Below are positions 1 to 11,490 of a DNA stretch of 64,000 nt, piece after piece. The stretch lies in contig OW121740.1 of NCBI GenBank assembly GCA_933228675.1, forward strand, positions 132,726,940 through 132,790,939, written 5' to 3'. The DNA is from Stomorhina lunata (Eukaryota; Arthropoda; Insecta; Diptera; Rhiniidae). The stretch's first letter is position 1, and every line of letters begins with the position of its first letter. A program made the position numbers and the translations under genes. Below the pieces are notes generated by a model. It ran no database searches. It had not been told where the DNA came from and saw only the letters and a list, made by a program, of their open reading frames with translations.

Positions 1-357
1 TAAACAACTAGCTTAAAAATACTTCTAAATTAAAAAATAATTTCTTGAAATAAGATAAGATGCTAAAGATCATTACATAGTTTACTATTCTATAAACGAC
101 ATACAACATTAATTTTTTTGTTTTTATTTATTTTCAAATTACCGAACTGACAGACTAACTAGCAAATGCATTAACAAACAATATATGTAAATACGTTATC
201 CATTCCTGCTAATCATAATTTGTGTGAAAAAACTCAAAAAGAGCGAGAGAAACAATTTGTTGTTTACAGTATACATGTTTCAACAAGAGAATGGGCTGCG
301 CAAGCAGAATTTCTTTTCCTATCGCTATCTATAGGCAAATAAATGTTTGCGTAACGC
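1..357. other. AT-rich DNA without a recognisable feature
   Basis: No open frame with protein-like composition and no tandem structure is visible. The stretch precedes the first dispersed module. The left limit of that module is uncertain because its similarity to the other copies only becomes clear near 358. Confidence 0.5.
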
Positions 358-548
358 TGGTCTAGAATTAGGGATAACCCTCCTGAACAGATGGCCTAAC
401 CAACCATCAAAACGCGTCAAGGAAAGGTTTTCCACCAACATTTTTTGGTTTTATCAAAAAGCTATTTATTACAATAATAAATAGTTGTAATAAATTGGAA
501 TTATAGTGCAATACACTACAGTAAAACTTTTAAATTAATTGTTTGATG
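358..548 (+). repeat. Dispersed module with hammerhead-like motif, copy A
   Basis: This stretch matches 22,650-22,830 closely and 5,840-5,960 more weakly. It holds CTGAACA at 383-389, a short stem GATGG/CCATC, then AAAACGCGTC ending at 418, and further on a hairpin CTATTTATTA/TAATAAATAG near 462-484. It ends in CACTACAGTAAAACTTTT, the same sequence that forms the inverted terminus of the copy at 22.4-22.8 kb. The AT satellite starts directly after it. Only the right arm of the terminal inverted repeat is present here, so this copy is truncated on its left. Family unknown. Confidence 0.7.
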
Positions 549-1995
549 TCCTAAAATTTTTGATAAACGTTTTTAAGAAAATGTTTTGTTTTAAAAATTT
601 TTTTATTCAAAATTTTTTTTATAGAAAATTTTTAGTTATACAAATTTTTTGTTACAAAAAACTTTTCTATAGAAAATTTTTTTATAATAAAAATTTTTCG
701 ATAGAAAATTTTTCTATAAAATATTTTTAGCTAAAAATTTTTTTCTATAGAAATTTTTTTTTAAATTTTTGTTAAAAAATGTTTATATAGAAATTTTTTA
801 TTTGTTATACAAATTTTTCTACCGTAAATTTTTGATTAATAAATTTTTCTATAAAAAATCTTATAGAAATTTTTCTATAGAAAAAATTTTTCTTTATAAA
901 AATGTTTTTATACAAAATTTTTCGTTATTAAAGTTTTTCTATAGAAAATTTTTCGTTATTAAAGTTTTTGTTTAAAAAATTTTTAGTTTTAAAAATTTTC
1001 TGTAAAAATTCTTCGTTAAAAATACTTCTATAGAATATTTTTTTTTTGTTTTTCTATAGAAAACTTTTCGTTATTAAAATTTTATACACCATTTTTCGTA
1101 AAAAACATATTTTCATAGCAAATGTTTCGTTATAAAATTATTTTCCATCGAAAATATTTCGTTGTAAAAATTTTTAATAGAACATTTCTCTTTATAAAAT
1201 TTTTTCTATAGACAGTTCTTCTTTAAAGAATTTTTTTTAATTTTTTTTTTATTTTAAATTTTTTGTTATAAAAATTTTTCGTTATGAAAATTTTTTATTA
1301 CAAAAATTTTCACTACAAAAATTTTTCGTTACCAAAATTTTTCTAAAAAATTTTTTTCTTTTTTTTTATAGAAGGTTTTTCTTTATAAATTTTTTTCTAT
1401 AGAAAATTCGTATTTAAAGAATTTTTGTTAAAATTTTTTTAATTTTAAATTTTTTGTTATAAATATTTTTCTATAGAAAATTGTTTATTTCAAAAATTTT
1501 TATTTAGAAAATTTTTCATTACCAAAATTTTTCTATAAAAAAATTTTTCGTTATAAAATTTTTTTTATAGAAATTTTTTCTTATTAAACATTTTATATTA
1601 TAAAGTTTTTTATTATAAAATTTTTCGTTATGTGTATAAATATTTCTTTAGAAAATTTTTTGTTAAAACAAATGTTCGATACAAAAGTTTTAGTAAAAAT
1701 AATTTTTTTAAAGAAAATTTTTAGTTATTAAAATTTGTCTATAGAAAATTTTGTATTCTAAAAATATTTCTATATAAATTTTTTGATTATTAAATTCTTT
1801 ATAAAATTTCCTTCGTTATTGAATTTTTTCTATAGAAAATTTTTCGTTATAAAAATTTTTCTATGGAAAATTTTTGTTATAGAAAATTGTTTCTTATACA
1901 AATTTTTCGTTGTAATAATTTTTTAAATTAAAAATCTTTTGTTAGATAAATTGTATAGAAAATTGTTCTATATAATTTTTCGTTATAAAAATTTT
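545..1995. repeat. AT satellite array S1
   Basis: A degenerate tandem array with a period near 30 bp, built around the palindrome TTTTCTATAGAAAA with the spacer CGTTATAAAA. Units are heavily diverged and of uneven length. Open frames inside it (539-730, 769-975) give low-complexity Phe/Lys/Ile/Tyr peptides and are not genes. The array is bordered on the left by the hammerhead-like module. Confidence 0.85.
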
Positions 1996-3544
1996 ATTAC
2001 AATGATCGTGGTAAAATTATTCCAATTCGATAAGAGCAATAATTGTAATTAAAGCAGATGATCTGGAAGGGAGATAACAAAAAGGATAACAACAATAAAA
2101 CTATAAAATAATTTTAAACAATTTTCAAAAAGCTGTTGTATTTAAAGCAATGAAAATTTTCAGACTTGTAAAATTTTATTTAGCACGTGGTCTGCTATTC
2201 TAGGGTTTCCAAATAAAATTATTACAAAAACTCATAAATTTGTCAGGACTTGGGTGGGTCTTTATAAAATAGATTTTCTTGTAACTACTCCTGCTGCTTT
2301 ATTATTAAGTTGTATGTAATTTCTAATAAAATTCGTTCTAGATTATTAAACACACATTTTTCAATTTCGAAAATTTTAGAGGAATGTCTTTAATAGCCTT
2401 TTTTTTTATTACTTTTGTATATATTGTGTAACATACGTGTATGAACTAGTGTTTTTGGCACCCCCTGTTGAGGATTTAGTTTGAAGGAGATGATGACCTG
2501 ATATTACCTGCCACCTAATAAAAATTAAAAACAAATGTTTCTGAAGGGAAGTGTTTTTTGGAATTTTTATTAAATTAATAGGTTTCAAATATGTTTTAAA
2601 TGTAATTGTTCGTTCAGAATGATCTGCAGTGATCTATCCTTAGATCAAAATTCTAACTTGAAGACATCGAAATTATGTTAAACTTTTTGTAGAACCTATG
2701 CCTTCTAAAAAATCCATTAAAAAGAACTTTTTGATTTCTTGACAAATGAATTATAATGTTGTCCCCTTCGTAAAACTTCAGATAATCAAAAATATTTGCA
2801 TCTAAATTACGATACACCATAACATTTGCATCTCAGACAAAATCACAAAAATATTGCTAACAATTCATGTAGAAAAATGCAAAAAAAAAAGAAAAAGAAA
2901 GAAAATTTAAATCAAAACAGGCGCTATAACGCAACTTTTGTTATAAATATTGTACAATAACTTTCAACACAAACAAAAAAAAACGTTCCAATCTATATTT
3001 GTCTATTTTTTGCAGTCCCTTTTCTGAACAATGCAACTGAAGTGAGAATTTTTATTTTAAATCGAAATCGACTACAAAGGGAAGTCAGTCATCATTTACG
3101 ATTACAATTTTCTAAAAAAAAAAATGAAAAAAAGGACGAATCGAAACTCATACAATAACATCAAAAAGGCAAAACTTAGCAAAAGAATGAATGAAATGAA
3201 AGCAAGAAATTACTTTTCAAACGAATGAATAAATATGGATAAAAAAGTGATCAATATTTTTTACTCTTGTTATTTATATTTTTAATCTTGTAGATTTTTT
3301 TTAATTTTTTATTTGTTTGATTTTTTTTTTTTTGCAATTTCGAAAACAACAAATGATGAAAGCAAAAATAAATGAAACAAACAAAAGGCAACGAAATTTA
3401 CAAATGAATGAACAAAAAGCAATTGATAAAAAGTTAGAAAAATTATTATTTGAAAAGGAATTTTTTGCGTTTTTTTTTTCTCAGTTCTTTCGAAGTGAAA
3501 AGTGTTAAAGGAAAAAGTTCAATCAATTGTTGAAATTACTAAAG
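1996..3544. other. Mostly unique AT-rich DNA
   Basis: There is no clear repeat family or protein-like frame. Short A-runs and T-runs (for example near 2,880 and 3,300) account for the only open frame of note (3,317-3,508), whose product is Lys/Asn/Gln/Phe-rich and not convincing as protein. Confidence 0.5.
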
Positions 3545-3998
3545 AGAATTTGATATCAAAATTTTTCATTATAATTTATCGATACTAAAATTTTCTTACA
3601 GAAAGTTGTTCAATACTAAAATTTATTTACAAAAAAAATTTCGGAACTAAAATTTTATTATATAGAAAATTTTTCAGTATTAATTTTTTTTATATATATG
3701 GTAATATAGAGATTAGCTTAAGTCGATATAAGAGAATTGAGTTAAGGCGTTTGGTGCAAAGGCGCTTAAATGTGTTTAGACAGTTTTGAAAAGTTCTGTT
3801 TTTTAGCTTAAGTTTTTTTAATCAATTATGCGTAGATCAAAACAACTTATGTACACATATTTTTCTTTCCAAATTCAGATTTTTCTTTCATCATATAAAA
3901 ATAACGCTTAATTTCACTTAAGCTGTATAAATGTCATTATTTTTAGTTTTGAAAAAGGGCTTAAGTAGAAAATCATAAATTCTTCCGCATTTAACAAT
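3545..3998. other. Degenerate satellite patch, then unique DNA
   Basis: Positions 3,545-3,700 contain a few decayed units of the type ATACTAAAATTTTCTTACAGAAA, resembling the satellite arrays. From 3,700 to the MITE at 3,999 the DNA looks unique. Confidence 0.45.
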
Positions 3999-4227
3999 CA
4001 GGTCTGTGATAGAAAACGATCGTTTTCAAATCGATCGATTTCAGATATATTTTTGAGATAATTTTCGGTTATTTTCCCAAAAAAATCAAACCAAATGAAA
4101 GATAAAATATCAATCAAAAGGATTAAAGCCAAAATTTTCATTTTTTTGCGGGAAATAATCGAAAATTAGCTAAAAATGTGTCTGAAATCGATCGATTTGA
4201 ACACGAAAAATGTCCATCGCATAACTG
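3999..4227. mobile_element. 229-bp MITE with ~75-bp terminal inverted repeats
   Basis: The left arm (3,999-4,078) and right arm (4,150-4,227) are inverted copies. Both contain TTCAAATCGATCGATTTCAG followed by ATTTTTGAG/CTAATTTTCG, and the ends read CAGGTCTGTGATAG and, inverted, CAGTTATGCGATGG. There is no coding capacity. A half copy lies at 11,396-11,490 with the end CAGGTATGTGATGG. The right end directly abuts the CCCAGC terminus of the next element, so no target duplication can be read. Superfamily not determined. Confidence 0.7.
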
Positions 4228-4481
4228 CCCAGCAAAACTTTTCATTACCAAATAATGAGTTAAACAGTTAAACTATTGAACAAGAACTACTTACTCATTC
4301 GCTGTTTAAGTCATTACATTAACATGGGGATGTCATTGGAGGCAAGTACTTACCAATTGCAGAAAATTAATGACTTGGGTAAGCAATTTGAAAGCAACAA
4401 CAACAACAGCAACAACTTTTTTGTTGCTGTTTTATTAAAAACATATATTTAAAACGAAATACAAAATTTTTTTTATGATCC

Positions 4482-4545
4482 CATGGGGGCTCGAACCCAG
4501 ACCCTCCGACTGCTAGGCAGAGACTCTTTCACTGAGCTACTTCAT
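4482..4545 (-). other. tRNA-like sequence (Pol III A and B box) in TIR element copy 1
   Basis: On the minus strand the order is an A-box-like TAGCTCAGTGA (4,529-4,539) and a B-box-like GGGTTCGAGCC (4,488-4,498), spaced as in a tRNA. The acceptor stem is not convincing and the block is repeated within a transposon, so it is a tRNA-derived Pol III promoter rather than a working tRNA gene. Confidence 0.65.
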
Positions 4546-5371
4546 ATATTGAAAACTTAGCAGCTTATAATTAATATAAACAATTTTTATTTTTAGATCC
4601 AAAATCATGTGAAAATAACTTTGTTTTTCCCTGCTTTTTTTTTTGCTTTGTTGTAATTTTTGGAAAAATATTTTTATACGATTTTTTGTAATTATTTTAA
4701 AATTTTTTTAAAATAATTTTAAAACTTAAACAATTTAAATCTTCTTTTTTGTATAAGTTTTTACATAAGATTGACTCTTACTTACTTAAATGTTACAAGC
4801 TGTTAATGTCAAAGTCCGAGCATATTTTAGAATTCCATGGGTTTCGATCTTGTGCGAATATTCTCCAATTTTATAGGCCAAGCTTTGAAAAATGTTCCTC
4901 TACTTGGTCTTTCTATCGAAGTTTCGGACATCCTCCTCTAACATTAGGTAGTGGGACATTTCAATACTAATTTTATCCTCTTCATTGTATTTTTTTTTTC
5001 AAGAGAGCCCGTAATCCAAACCCATTTTTATCGATCTTATGGGACAACTCTCGGAACATGTTAACTCACAATATTAATGGGTGTTAAACTAGCTCCCCGG
5101 GTGATACCATGAGGAGGTGTGTGTCCACAGTTGAGATGAAGGATGACCCAGATAAGTTGGGCTTACCAAGTTAAGACCAATTAGAATCGTGTTTGGTATT
5201 TAACATCCCCTACATAATCAAAATTGACTCATGATGGTATTTTTTCATTAACGTGAGTTAGTTTAAGAAATTTTTTTTACAGAAGATAATATTTAAGTTC
5301 TTAAAATTCAAAAATCATTTAAAAAGACTCTTTTAATAAAAAAAAACTAAAAAAAATTGTTGCCCTTGGTG

Positions 5372-5382
5372 GGATTTGAACC
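5372..5382 (-). promoter_or_regulatory. Second B-box-like motif GGTTCAAATCC
   Basis: The minus strand reads CCCCGGTTCAAATCCCACC, matching a tRNA T-arm. The same motif sits at 29,315-29,325 and 54,563-54,573 in other copies. A matching A box upstream is not obvious. Confidence 0.45.
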
Positions 5383-5513
5383 GGGGCCATTCAGTTTAAA
5401 TTACCATCTTTATTACAAATAAGTACTTCTGTAATAACTTATTATTTATTCGGATGGTATGTTGTAGTCGTTACAAGGTAACCAGTTATCAGAGTACTTG
5501 CCATTACCAAAGT

Positions 5514-5687
5514 CTAAATAAACATGTTACCAATATATTAATTCATAAATTTCTCGCAGAAATCAAACAGAAGAAAAATTACAAACAATTTATGATATCT
5601 CGAAATTTTAATTTTCGACTTAAGCTACTCTTCCATATTGCCACAGATATAAAGAAAATTATTTGGTACTTAAATTGTTGCCAAAAA
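5514..5687. other. Short stretch without recognised feature
   Basis: It lies between the truncated end of the tRNA-bearing element and the next dispersed module. A small open frame runs through it but crosses the element boundary and has no family resemblance. Confidence 0.4.
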
Positions 5688-5990
5688 TTAACAGCAAAAG
5701 TGTGCGAATTAAAGAAAAGATAAAACTGAAAAATGTTATGTTCTTCTGTTCAAATGATAATCTTCGCTTTATGTTAATATTTGTTCAGACACCATAATTC
5801 GTATTTATTCTGTCTCGCGAATTAGATGTGGCTTTCGCTTATCCTAAAATTGGCGTTACTTTTCCTGATGATGGTGGCCTAATCAACCATCGAAACGCGT
5901 CAAGGAAGATTGTCCATACAAAAAAAAAAACTATTTATTACAATAATTTGTAATGTTTCGCTCAAAAATTTTTCTTATAGAAAATTTTTT
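5688..5990 (+). repeat. Dispersed module with hammerhead-like motif, copy B
   Basis: It shares AATCTTCGCTTTATGTT and the following ~130 bp with 22,550-22,690. It contains CTGATGA (5,865-5,871), a stem region ending CCATC, then GAAACGCGTC (5,892-5,901), the best-preserved core of the six copies. It continues to CTATTTATTACAATAATTTG and ends in one or two satellite-like units (TTTTTCTTATAGAAAATTTT). Confidence 0.7.
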
Positions 5991-6719
5991 GATACAAAAA
6001 ATTTCTTGAACTGTATTAAACATAACTCTTGCTATATCGTCTGTCAAATCAAGTAATGATTAGAATACATTTTAAATTTTTGACATCATGGTAATGAGAA
6101 CTTAATGGGCTTTCCAACGGGATATATTACTTTATAATCGTTTAAAAACTTTTCCAATTATTAAGGGTTTTCCAAAATAGTATACATCCTGGAAGACTCT
6201 CATGAGCATTTGGAATAAAAAATTTATTTATTATTAAAAACAAAAAAAAATTAATAAGTTTGACTTTTTTACCATTTTGAGATCTCAAGATTTTTAAATA
6301 TCCATTATTGTTACAATGGGTTAATGTTAAGTCCCTTAGGTCGAAAAAAAGTATATTTTTTTTCATAACGTTTTTAAAACTTCTTTTTTTTGATTTTTCA
6401 ATAGTTTGTTAAACGAATTATAAAACATTTAAAAAAAAAACAACAATGTCAGTAAGAACACCCCGTTATCAAAAAGAAAAACTTAAATCGATATATCTAA
6501 AGATTTTCAACAAAAACCCAATTTTTTTACCAAAGTTAGCATTTTTTATAAGCAGAATTAAAATTATTAATGCTTCTATGATAAGAAATACATATAAGAA
6601 ATTTGGTTGAAATCGGATGTCGTTAACCCTTTTATTACCAGGGAAAAAAGTAAAATTTTTAAAATATGCATTTTCTTCAAAAAAGTACTAGAAATTATAT
6701 GTTATAAATTTTTTTTGTC
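5991..6719. other. Unique AT-rich DNA
   Basis: No repeat family recognised. A minus-strand open frame at 6,142-6,366 has no protein-family resemblance and is probably chance. Confidence 0.45.
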
Positions 6720-8035
6720 AAAATTTTTCTGTTTCATCAAATATTTTTCTATGGAACATTTTTGATCAAAAACTTTTCTATAGAAATTTGTAATAAAAAA
6801 CTTTTTTTATCAAAAATTTTTTATAGAAAATTTTTTATTAAACACTTTTCTTTAGAAAATTTTTTTATCAAAAACTTTTCTATAGAACATTTCTTTATCA
6901 AAAACATTTCTATAGAAAATTTTTTATCGAAAACTTTTCTATAGAAAATTTTTTTTATCAAAAATTTTTCTGAAGAAAATTTTTTTATCAAAAACATTTC
7001 TATAGAATTTGTTTTTATCTCAAACATTTGTATATAAATTTTTTATCAAAATTTTTTCTATAGAAAATCTTTTTACCAAAAATTTTTCTATTGTAAATTT
7101 CTTTATCAAGCACATTTCTATAGAATTTTTTTTTTATCAAAAACTTGTCTATAGAAATTTTTTATCAAAAATTTTTCTATAGAAAATCTTCTTATTATCA
7201 AAATTTTTCTATAGAAAATTTTTTTATCAAACACATTTCTATAGAAATTTTTTTTATCAAAAACTTTTCTATAGAAATTTTTTATCAAAAAATTTTCTAT
7301 AAAAAATTTTTTTATCAAAAATTGTTCTATAGAAAATTTTTTTATGAAAAATTTTTCTATAAAAAAATTTTTAACAAAAATTTTTGTATAGGAAATTTTT
7401 TTTATCATAAGATTTTTTACAAAAATTTTTTTATTGGTAATTTTTTATCAAAGATTTGTCTATAGATAATTTTTTTATCAAAAAATTTTTCTATAAAAAT
7501 TTTTTTTATCAAAAATTTTGATATAAAAAAATTTTTATCGAAAATTTTTGATTAAAAAATTTTCTATAGAAAAAGTTTTGATAAAAAATTTTCTATAGAA
7601 AAATTTTTGATGAAAGATTTTCTATAGAAAAATTTTTGATAACAGATTTTCCATAGAAAAATTTTTCATAAAAAATTTTCTATAGAAAAATTTTTCATAA
7701 AAAATTTTCTATAGAAAAATTTTTCATAAAAAATTTTCTATAGAAAAATTTTTCATAAAAAATTTTCTATAGAAAAATTTTTCATAAAAAATTTTCTATA
7801 GAAAAATTTTTCATAAAAAATTTTCTATAGAAAAAATTTTAAGAAAAAAATTTTCCATGGAAAAATTTTAGATAAAACATTTTCTATAGAAAAATTTTTG
7901 ATAAAACTTTTTCAATAGAAAAATTTTTGATAAAAAATTTTCTATAGAAAAGTTTTTGATAAAAAAATTTTCTATAGAAAAAATTTTGATAAAAATTTTT
8001 TTATAGAAAAATTTTCTATAAAAACGTTAGACATT
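6720..8035. repeat. AT satellite array S3 with internal strand switch
   Basis: From about 6,740 to 7,540 the unit reads TATCAAAAATTTTTCTATAG then AAAATTTTT. From about 7,555 to 8,030 it reads in the opposite orientation (TTTTTGATAAAAAATTTTC then TATAG). The stretch 7,650-7,830 is a near-perfect run of a 29-bp unit. The right border CGGCAACTCTG (8,072-8,082) recurs inverted at the left border of the array at 38,956. All frames here are low complexity. Confidence 0.85.
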
Positions 8036-9548
8036 AAAAAAAATACATATTTTAATTAAAAGTATAAAAAACGGCAACTCTGCTAACCATATTTTTGATC
8101 TGCTTTCTTTGCGCCGACCCGTGCTTTTAAGGTATTAAAAATTCATTGACCACATCATTTCTTCAGAAAACATCTAAAAGGAAAATGAAATTTTACGAGC
8201 AAATAAAGTAATTATGGTTTATGAATTCAAAATTTCTATCAGCTTTTCAAATTTATTCCTACTAAAAAACAATTACATCTGATTTCCCAACTTTTTATTG
8301 TCCCAAAAATATATTTCATTTTTATAATTACAAAACCTCCGAATAACTGCTAATTAAATTGATCCATGTTTACATAAATAAACTAAAAAAATACACACAC
8401 ATGTTCCCGAAAAAAATATATAATTTATGTCATTTACTAAAATAAATAATAACAAATGAAACGATACACCTCTTAAATATTTCTCATTTAAGTTAAATGA
8501 CCTCCCCCTTCCCGATGAAATGGTTCATTATGATAAGTTTTTCATTTTATTTATTTAATTTTCATACGTGATATTATCAAATTAGTTATTTGACGTATTT
8601 AAGTTCGTATCGAAATGACCTTTTGCCTTTAAACGTTAGCCAACAAACCAACATCATCCCTCCCGGCGTGAAAATGTGTCCTGTTGCCAAAGAACGTCCG
8701 AATGTCAGACGAGTGGTCTAACTATTTCAGTGAATGACTATTCATTTAAAATTAAGGCTTATCTAACTGTTTTTTAGATGTTTTATTTTAATTGCTTTAT
8801 ATTTTTGTATTTAAACTAATACTAATACACATTTTGAATAGGATCTTCTTACCCATACTTGCAACATATACATATATTAGTTTGTCTTTGTTTATATGCG
8901 TTCTTTCATATCTTAATTCGTTTTTATATATTGTTTTTTTTTTAATTTCTTCTTCATTTTAATATTATTGGTTTTTAGTGGTGCCATTATTAATTAAATG
9001 TATCAGCATTAATTTCATTAATTTGAATGTTAGAAAATATTTTCATGTCCTTTTCCTTTTAGTGTCCTTTTAATATCATCGTCCTTTTAAAAATGTGATA
9101 ATTTTTGGTTGTTGTTTTTCGGTCGTTTATTAGCATATAAAAGTATTTATTTTAATTTAGTGTTTTTTGCGTTTTAGGTTCTTCTTTTATTTTTTTGTGA
9201 ATATTGAATGTATTCGCTCATCATTTTTATTGTTTGTTTTAGTTTTAGGAAAATGTTTTTAAATTAAGTTTTGCGATAAGGGATTTGTATTATATTATTG
9301 TATAATATAAAACTAAAACATTTAATTTGCTTATCGGAAGGATAGTTAAAAAATTGTTATTATGTCAAAATTGTTTTGGAGTCAAATAAAAAAACATAAC
9401 ACACTCAGATCTTAACCATTTTGCAATTTCGATGAAATTTTACGTTCTAGGGTGTCTCCCATAGGGTTGTCTTTATACATAAGTAGTAATTGATGTTCAT
9501 AAAAAATCTCTGTCTTTTAATCCTTTTGACTGATATATTATCTTTTAT
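8036..9548. other. Unique AT-rich DNA
   Basis: Apart from the border sequence near 8,072-8,082 no repeat or coding feature is apparent. Base composition is slightly less extreme around 8,490-8,720, but no frame of interest is open there. Confidence 0.5.
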
Positions 9549-11396
9549 TATACCCACCATCAAAAAGAATGGGGGGTATATTGAGATTGTCATTCCGTTT
9601 GTAATTTCCTTAATATTGGTTCAAAAATCAAAAACGATATATATTCTGAATCCTTATGAAATTCTAAGACGATTGAGCTATGTCCGTCTGTCTGTCCGTC
9701 TGTCTGTCTGTTGAAATCACGATAACGTCTAAACGAAAAGAGCTAGCTAACTGAAACTTAGCAAAAACATTCTTTATCTATGGGAAAATTTTGGTATTGA
9801 AATTAAGCAAAATCGGTTAGCATTTGGCCATAGCTCCCGTATAACCTCGTCTAGGCTAATCGCTTATTTGCTAATAAATGACAAATTATGACAGTTATGA
9901 TGACAAAATTTGGTATCTAGAAGTTTTAGATAAGCACTAGGCAGCATATAAAATTTCATCAAAATCGGTTCACATTTAGCCATAGCTCCCATACAAAAAA
10001 CTTACGAAAACAGGCTAAATTTCACCCAAAATACACTTAAATGCCAATAAATCTAAAAGTATAACAGATATAATCACTAAATTTGGCACAAGAAAGTCTT
10101 ATATCAATGCCAGCCAGTGTGCAAAATTTTGTCACAATCGGTCACTATTTGACCTAGCTCCCATATAAAAAACTTACGAAAACACAAAAATTCAAAAAGA
10201 AAAGGGGATTTATGTCCGTCTGTCCGTCAGATAAAATCGTGATAGCTCCTTAACTACAAGAGCTAGTAAGACTAAATTAAGCACAAGGAAGTCTTATGTC
10301 AATGGCAGCCAGTGTGCAAAATTTCGTCACAATCGGTCACCATTTGACCATAGCTCCCATATAAAAAACTTATGGAAACACAAAAATACATAAAGAAAAG
10401 GTTGTTTATGTCCGTCTGTCCGTCAGATAAAAGCACGATAGCGCCTTAACGAAAAGAGCTAGAGGGACAAAATTTTACAAAAGTATTTTGGATATCTTGA
10501 AAAAGATGTGTGTTGAAAATGGACAAAATCGGTTCAAATTTAGTTAGAGCTCCCATATAACCCCGCCCCGGGAAACACATTAATGCTGATAAATTGAATA
10601 CAATTGTAATAGCTATGACGATTAAATTTAAAATAGGGAAGTTTTATGCAATTTTTGATCAGTTTATCAAATTTTATAGGAATCAGTCCATATTTGACTT
10701 TAGCTTTCATGTGAAAAACACTCACGGAAACCAAAAATTTTAGCAAAGGCCAGTTAAAAGCTATTAAATTAGAAACTATGATAGCTATGGTCACTAAATT
10801 TTGCAAGAATAAGCTCTCTATATATACCAGCCAGTGTGTAAAATTTTGTTATAATCGGTCAACATTTGGCTATAATTCTTATATATATAACATCCCCTTT
10901 TTATATCTACAATCAAAAAGATTTGGAGGTACATTCATTATATTAAGATTGCACCTATGAAATTATATAGGCCTCAATCAATGTTCAGCCCAGACTTTAT
11001 ATATGATGAATGCATTAGGAACTCATAACGAAATATATGGACCTGTCGTATTACTATTAACGTGTTTAGCCTAACTACATATTAATCACAACGAAAAGTA
11101 TTTAACAACTTATTAATGTAAAACTATACCTGGTTATGAGACCGAATTTTGATCAAAGTAAATACTGGGGAAACCACTAAAATATTTTTGAATGTTGAAC
11201 TATAAAGCTACGGAAACCTAATTTAGTCCAAAGGTTTTACCAACAATACCAAATAGCTTAGCGATTTTTCCAGTTTTGGTGCAGATTTTGAATTAGCTGC
11301 ACCCTTGTAGATATATGAGATATGTTTCTAAATTTAACACAACTTGATGGTGGGTATATAAGATTCGGCACAGCCGAATATAACACTCTTACTTGT
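9549..11396 (+). mobile_element. Helentron/DINE-1-like repeat, copy 1
   Basis: It starts TATACCCACCATCAA and near its end carries the inverted counterpart TTGATGGTGGGTATATAA (11,343-11,360). A hairpin TTCGGC-ACA-GCCGAA (11,364-11,378) and the tail TAACACTCTTACTTGTT follow. A GTCY-type microsatellite (9,680-9,712) lies near the left end. The interior is a diverged tandem series with units of ~150-200 bp, each ending CCATAGCTCCCATA or similar. Subterminal inverted repeats, GTCY repeats and a 3' hairpin are the known architecture of Helentron-derived DINE-1 elements. No Rep/helicase frame is present, so it is non-autonomous. Confidence 0.55.
9680..9712. repeat. GTCC/GTCT microsatellite
   Basis: A run of alternating GTCC and GTCT inside the Helentron-like repeat; similar short runs occur at 10,216-10,228, 11,570-11,602 and 48,192-48,222. 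Confidence 0.8.
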
Positions 11397-11490
11397 TTGG
11401 TTTGAATTTTTTAAGGAAATAACGGAAATTTATCTCAAAAATATATCTGAAATCGATCGAACGAACGTTTTCCATCACATACCTGATAAG
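11396..11490 (-). mobile_element. Half copy of the 229-bp MITE
   Basis: On the minus strand it reads CAGGTATGTGATGGAAAACG and continues through CGATCGATTTCAGATATATT, matching the left arm at 3,999-4,078. The second arm is missing. It lies between two Helentron-like repeats. Confidence 0.65.

Larger units (their letters stand above)
4228..5513 (-). mobile_element. TIR element carrying tRNA-like sequences, copy 1
   Basis: This is one of five related copies (also 24,618-25,721; 29,175-30,458; 54,443-54,998; 14,057-14,255). It starts CCCAGCAAAACTTTTCATTACC and stops at ATTACCAAAGT, lacking the last nucleotides (TTTGCTGGG) seen in the complete copy at 29,175. Read on the minus strand it carries a B-box motif (5,372-5,382) near one end and a tRNA-like block (4,482-4,545) near the other. 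The ~73-codon frame at 4,749-4,970 recurs in other copies, but its differences are mostly amino-acid-changing, so it is probably not under protein selection. Likely non-autonomous. Confidence 0.75.

Noticed and set aside
539..975. Open frames in AT arrays (also in 6.7-7.5, 23.2-24.3, 38.9-40.2, 52.2-52.6, 55.8-56.0, 57.7-57.9 and 63.5-63.8 kb)
   Set aside because: They translate the tandem repeats into Phe/Lys/Ile/Tyr/Ser strings, often on both strands at once, and their length follows from the period, not from selection.
4749..4970. 73-codon frame conserved in three copies of the tRNA-bearing TIR element (also 25,138-25,359 and minus 29,728-29,943)
   Set aside because: The copies are young and near-identical as DNA. 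The few differences seen (for example K/N, M/R, A/V, E/K, T/I) change amino acids, which argues against protein selection.
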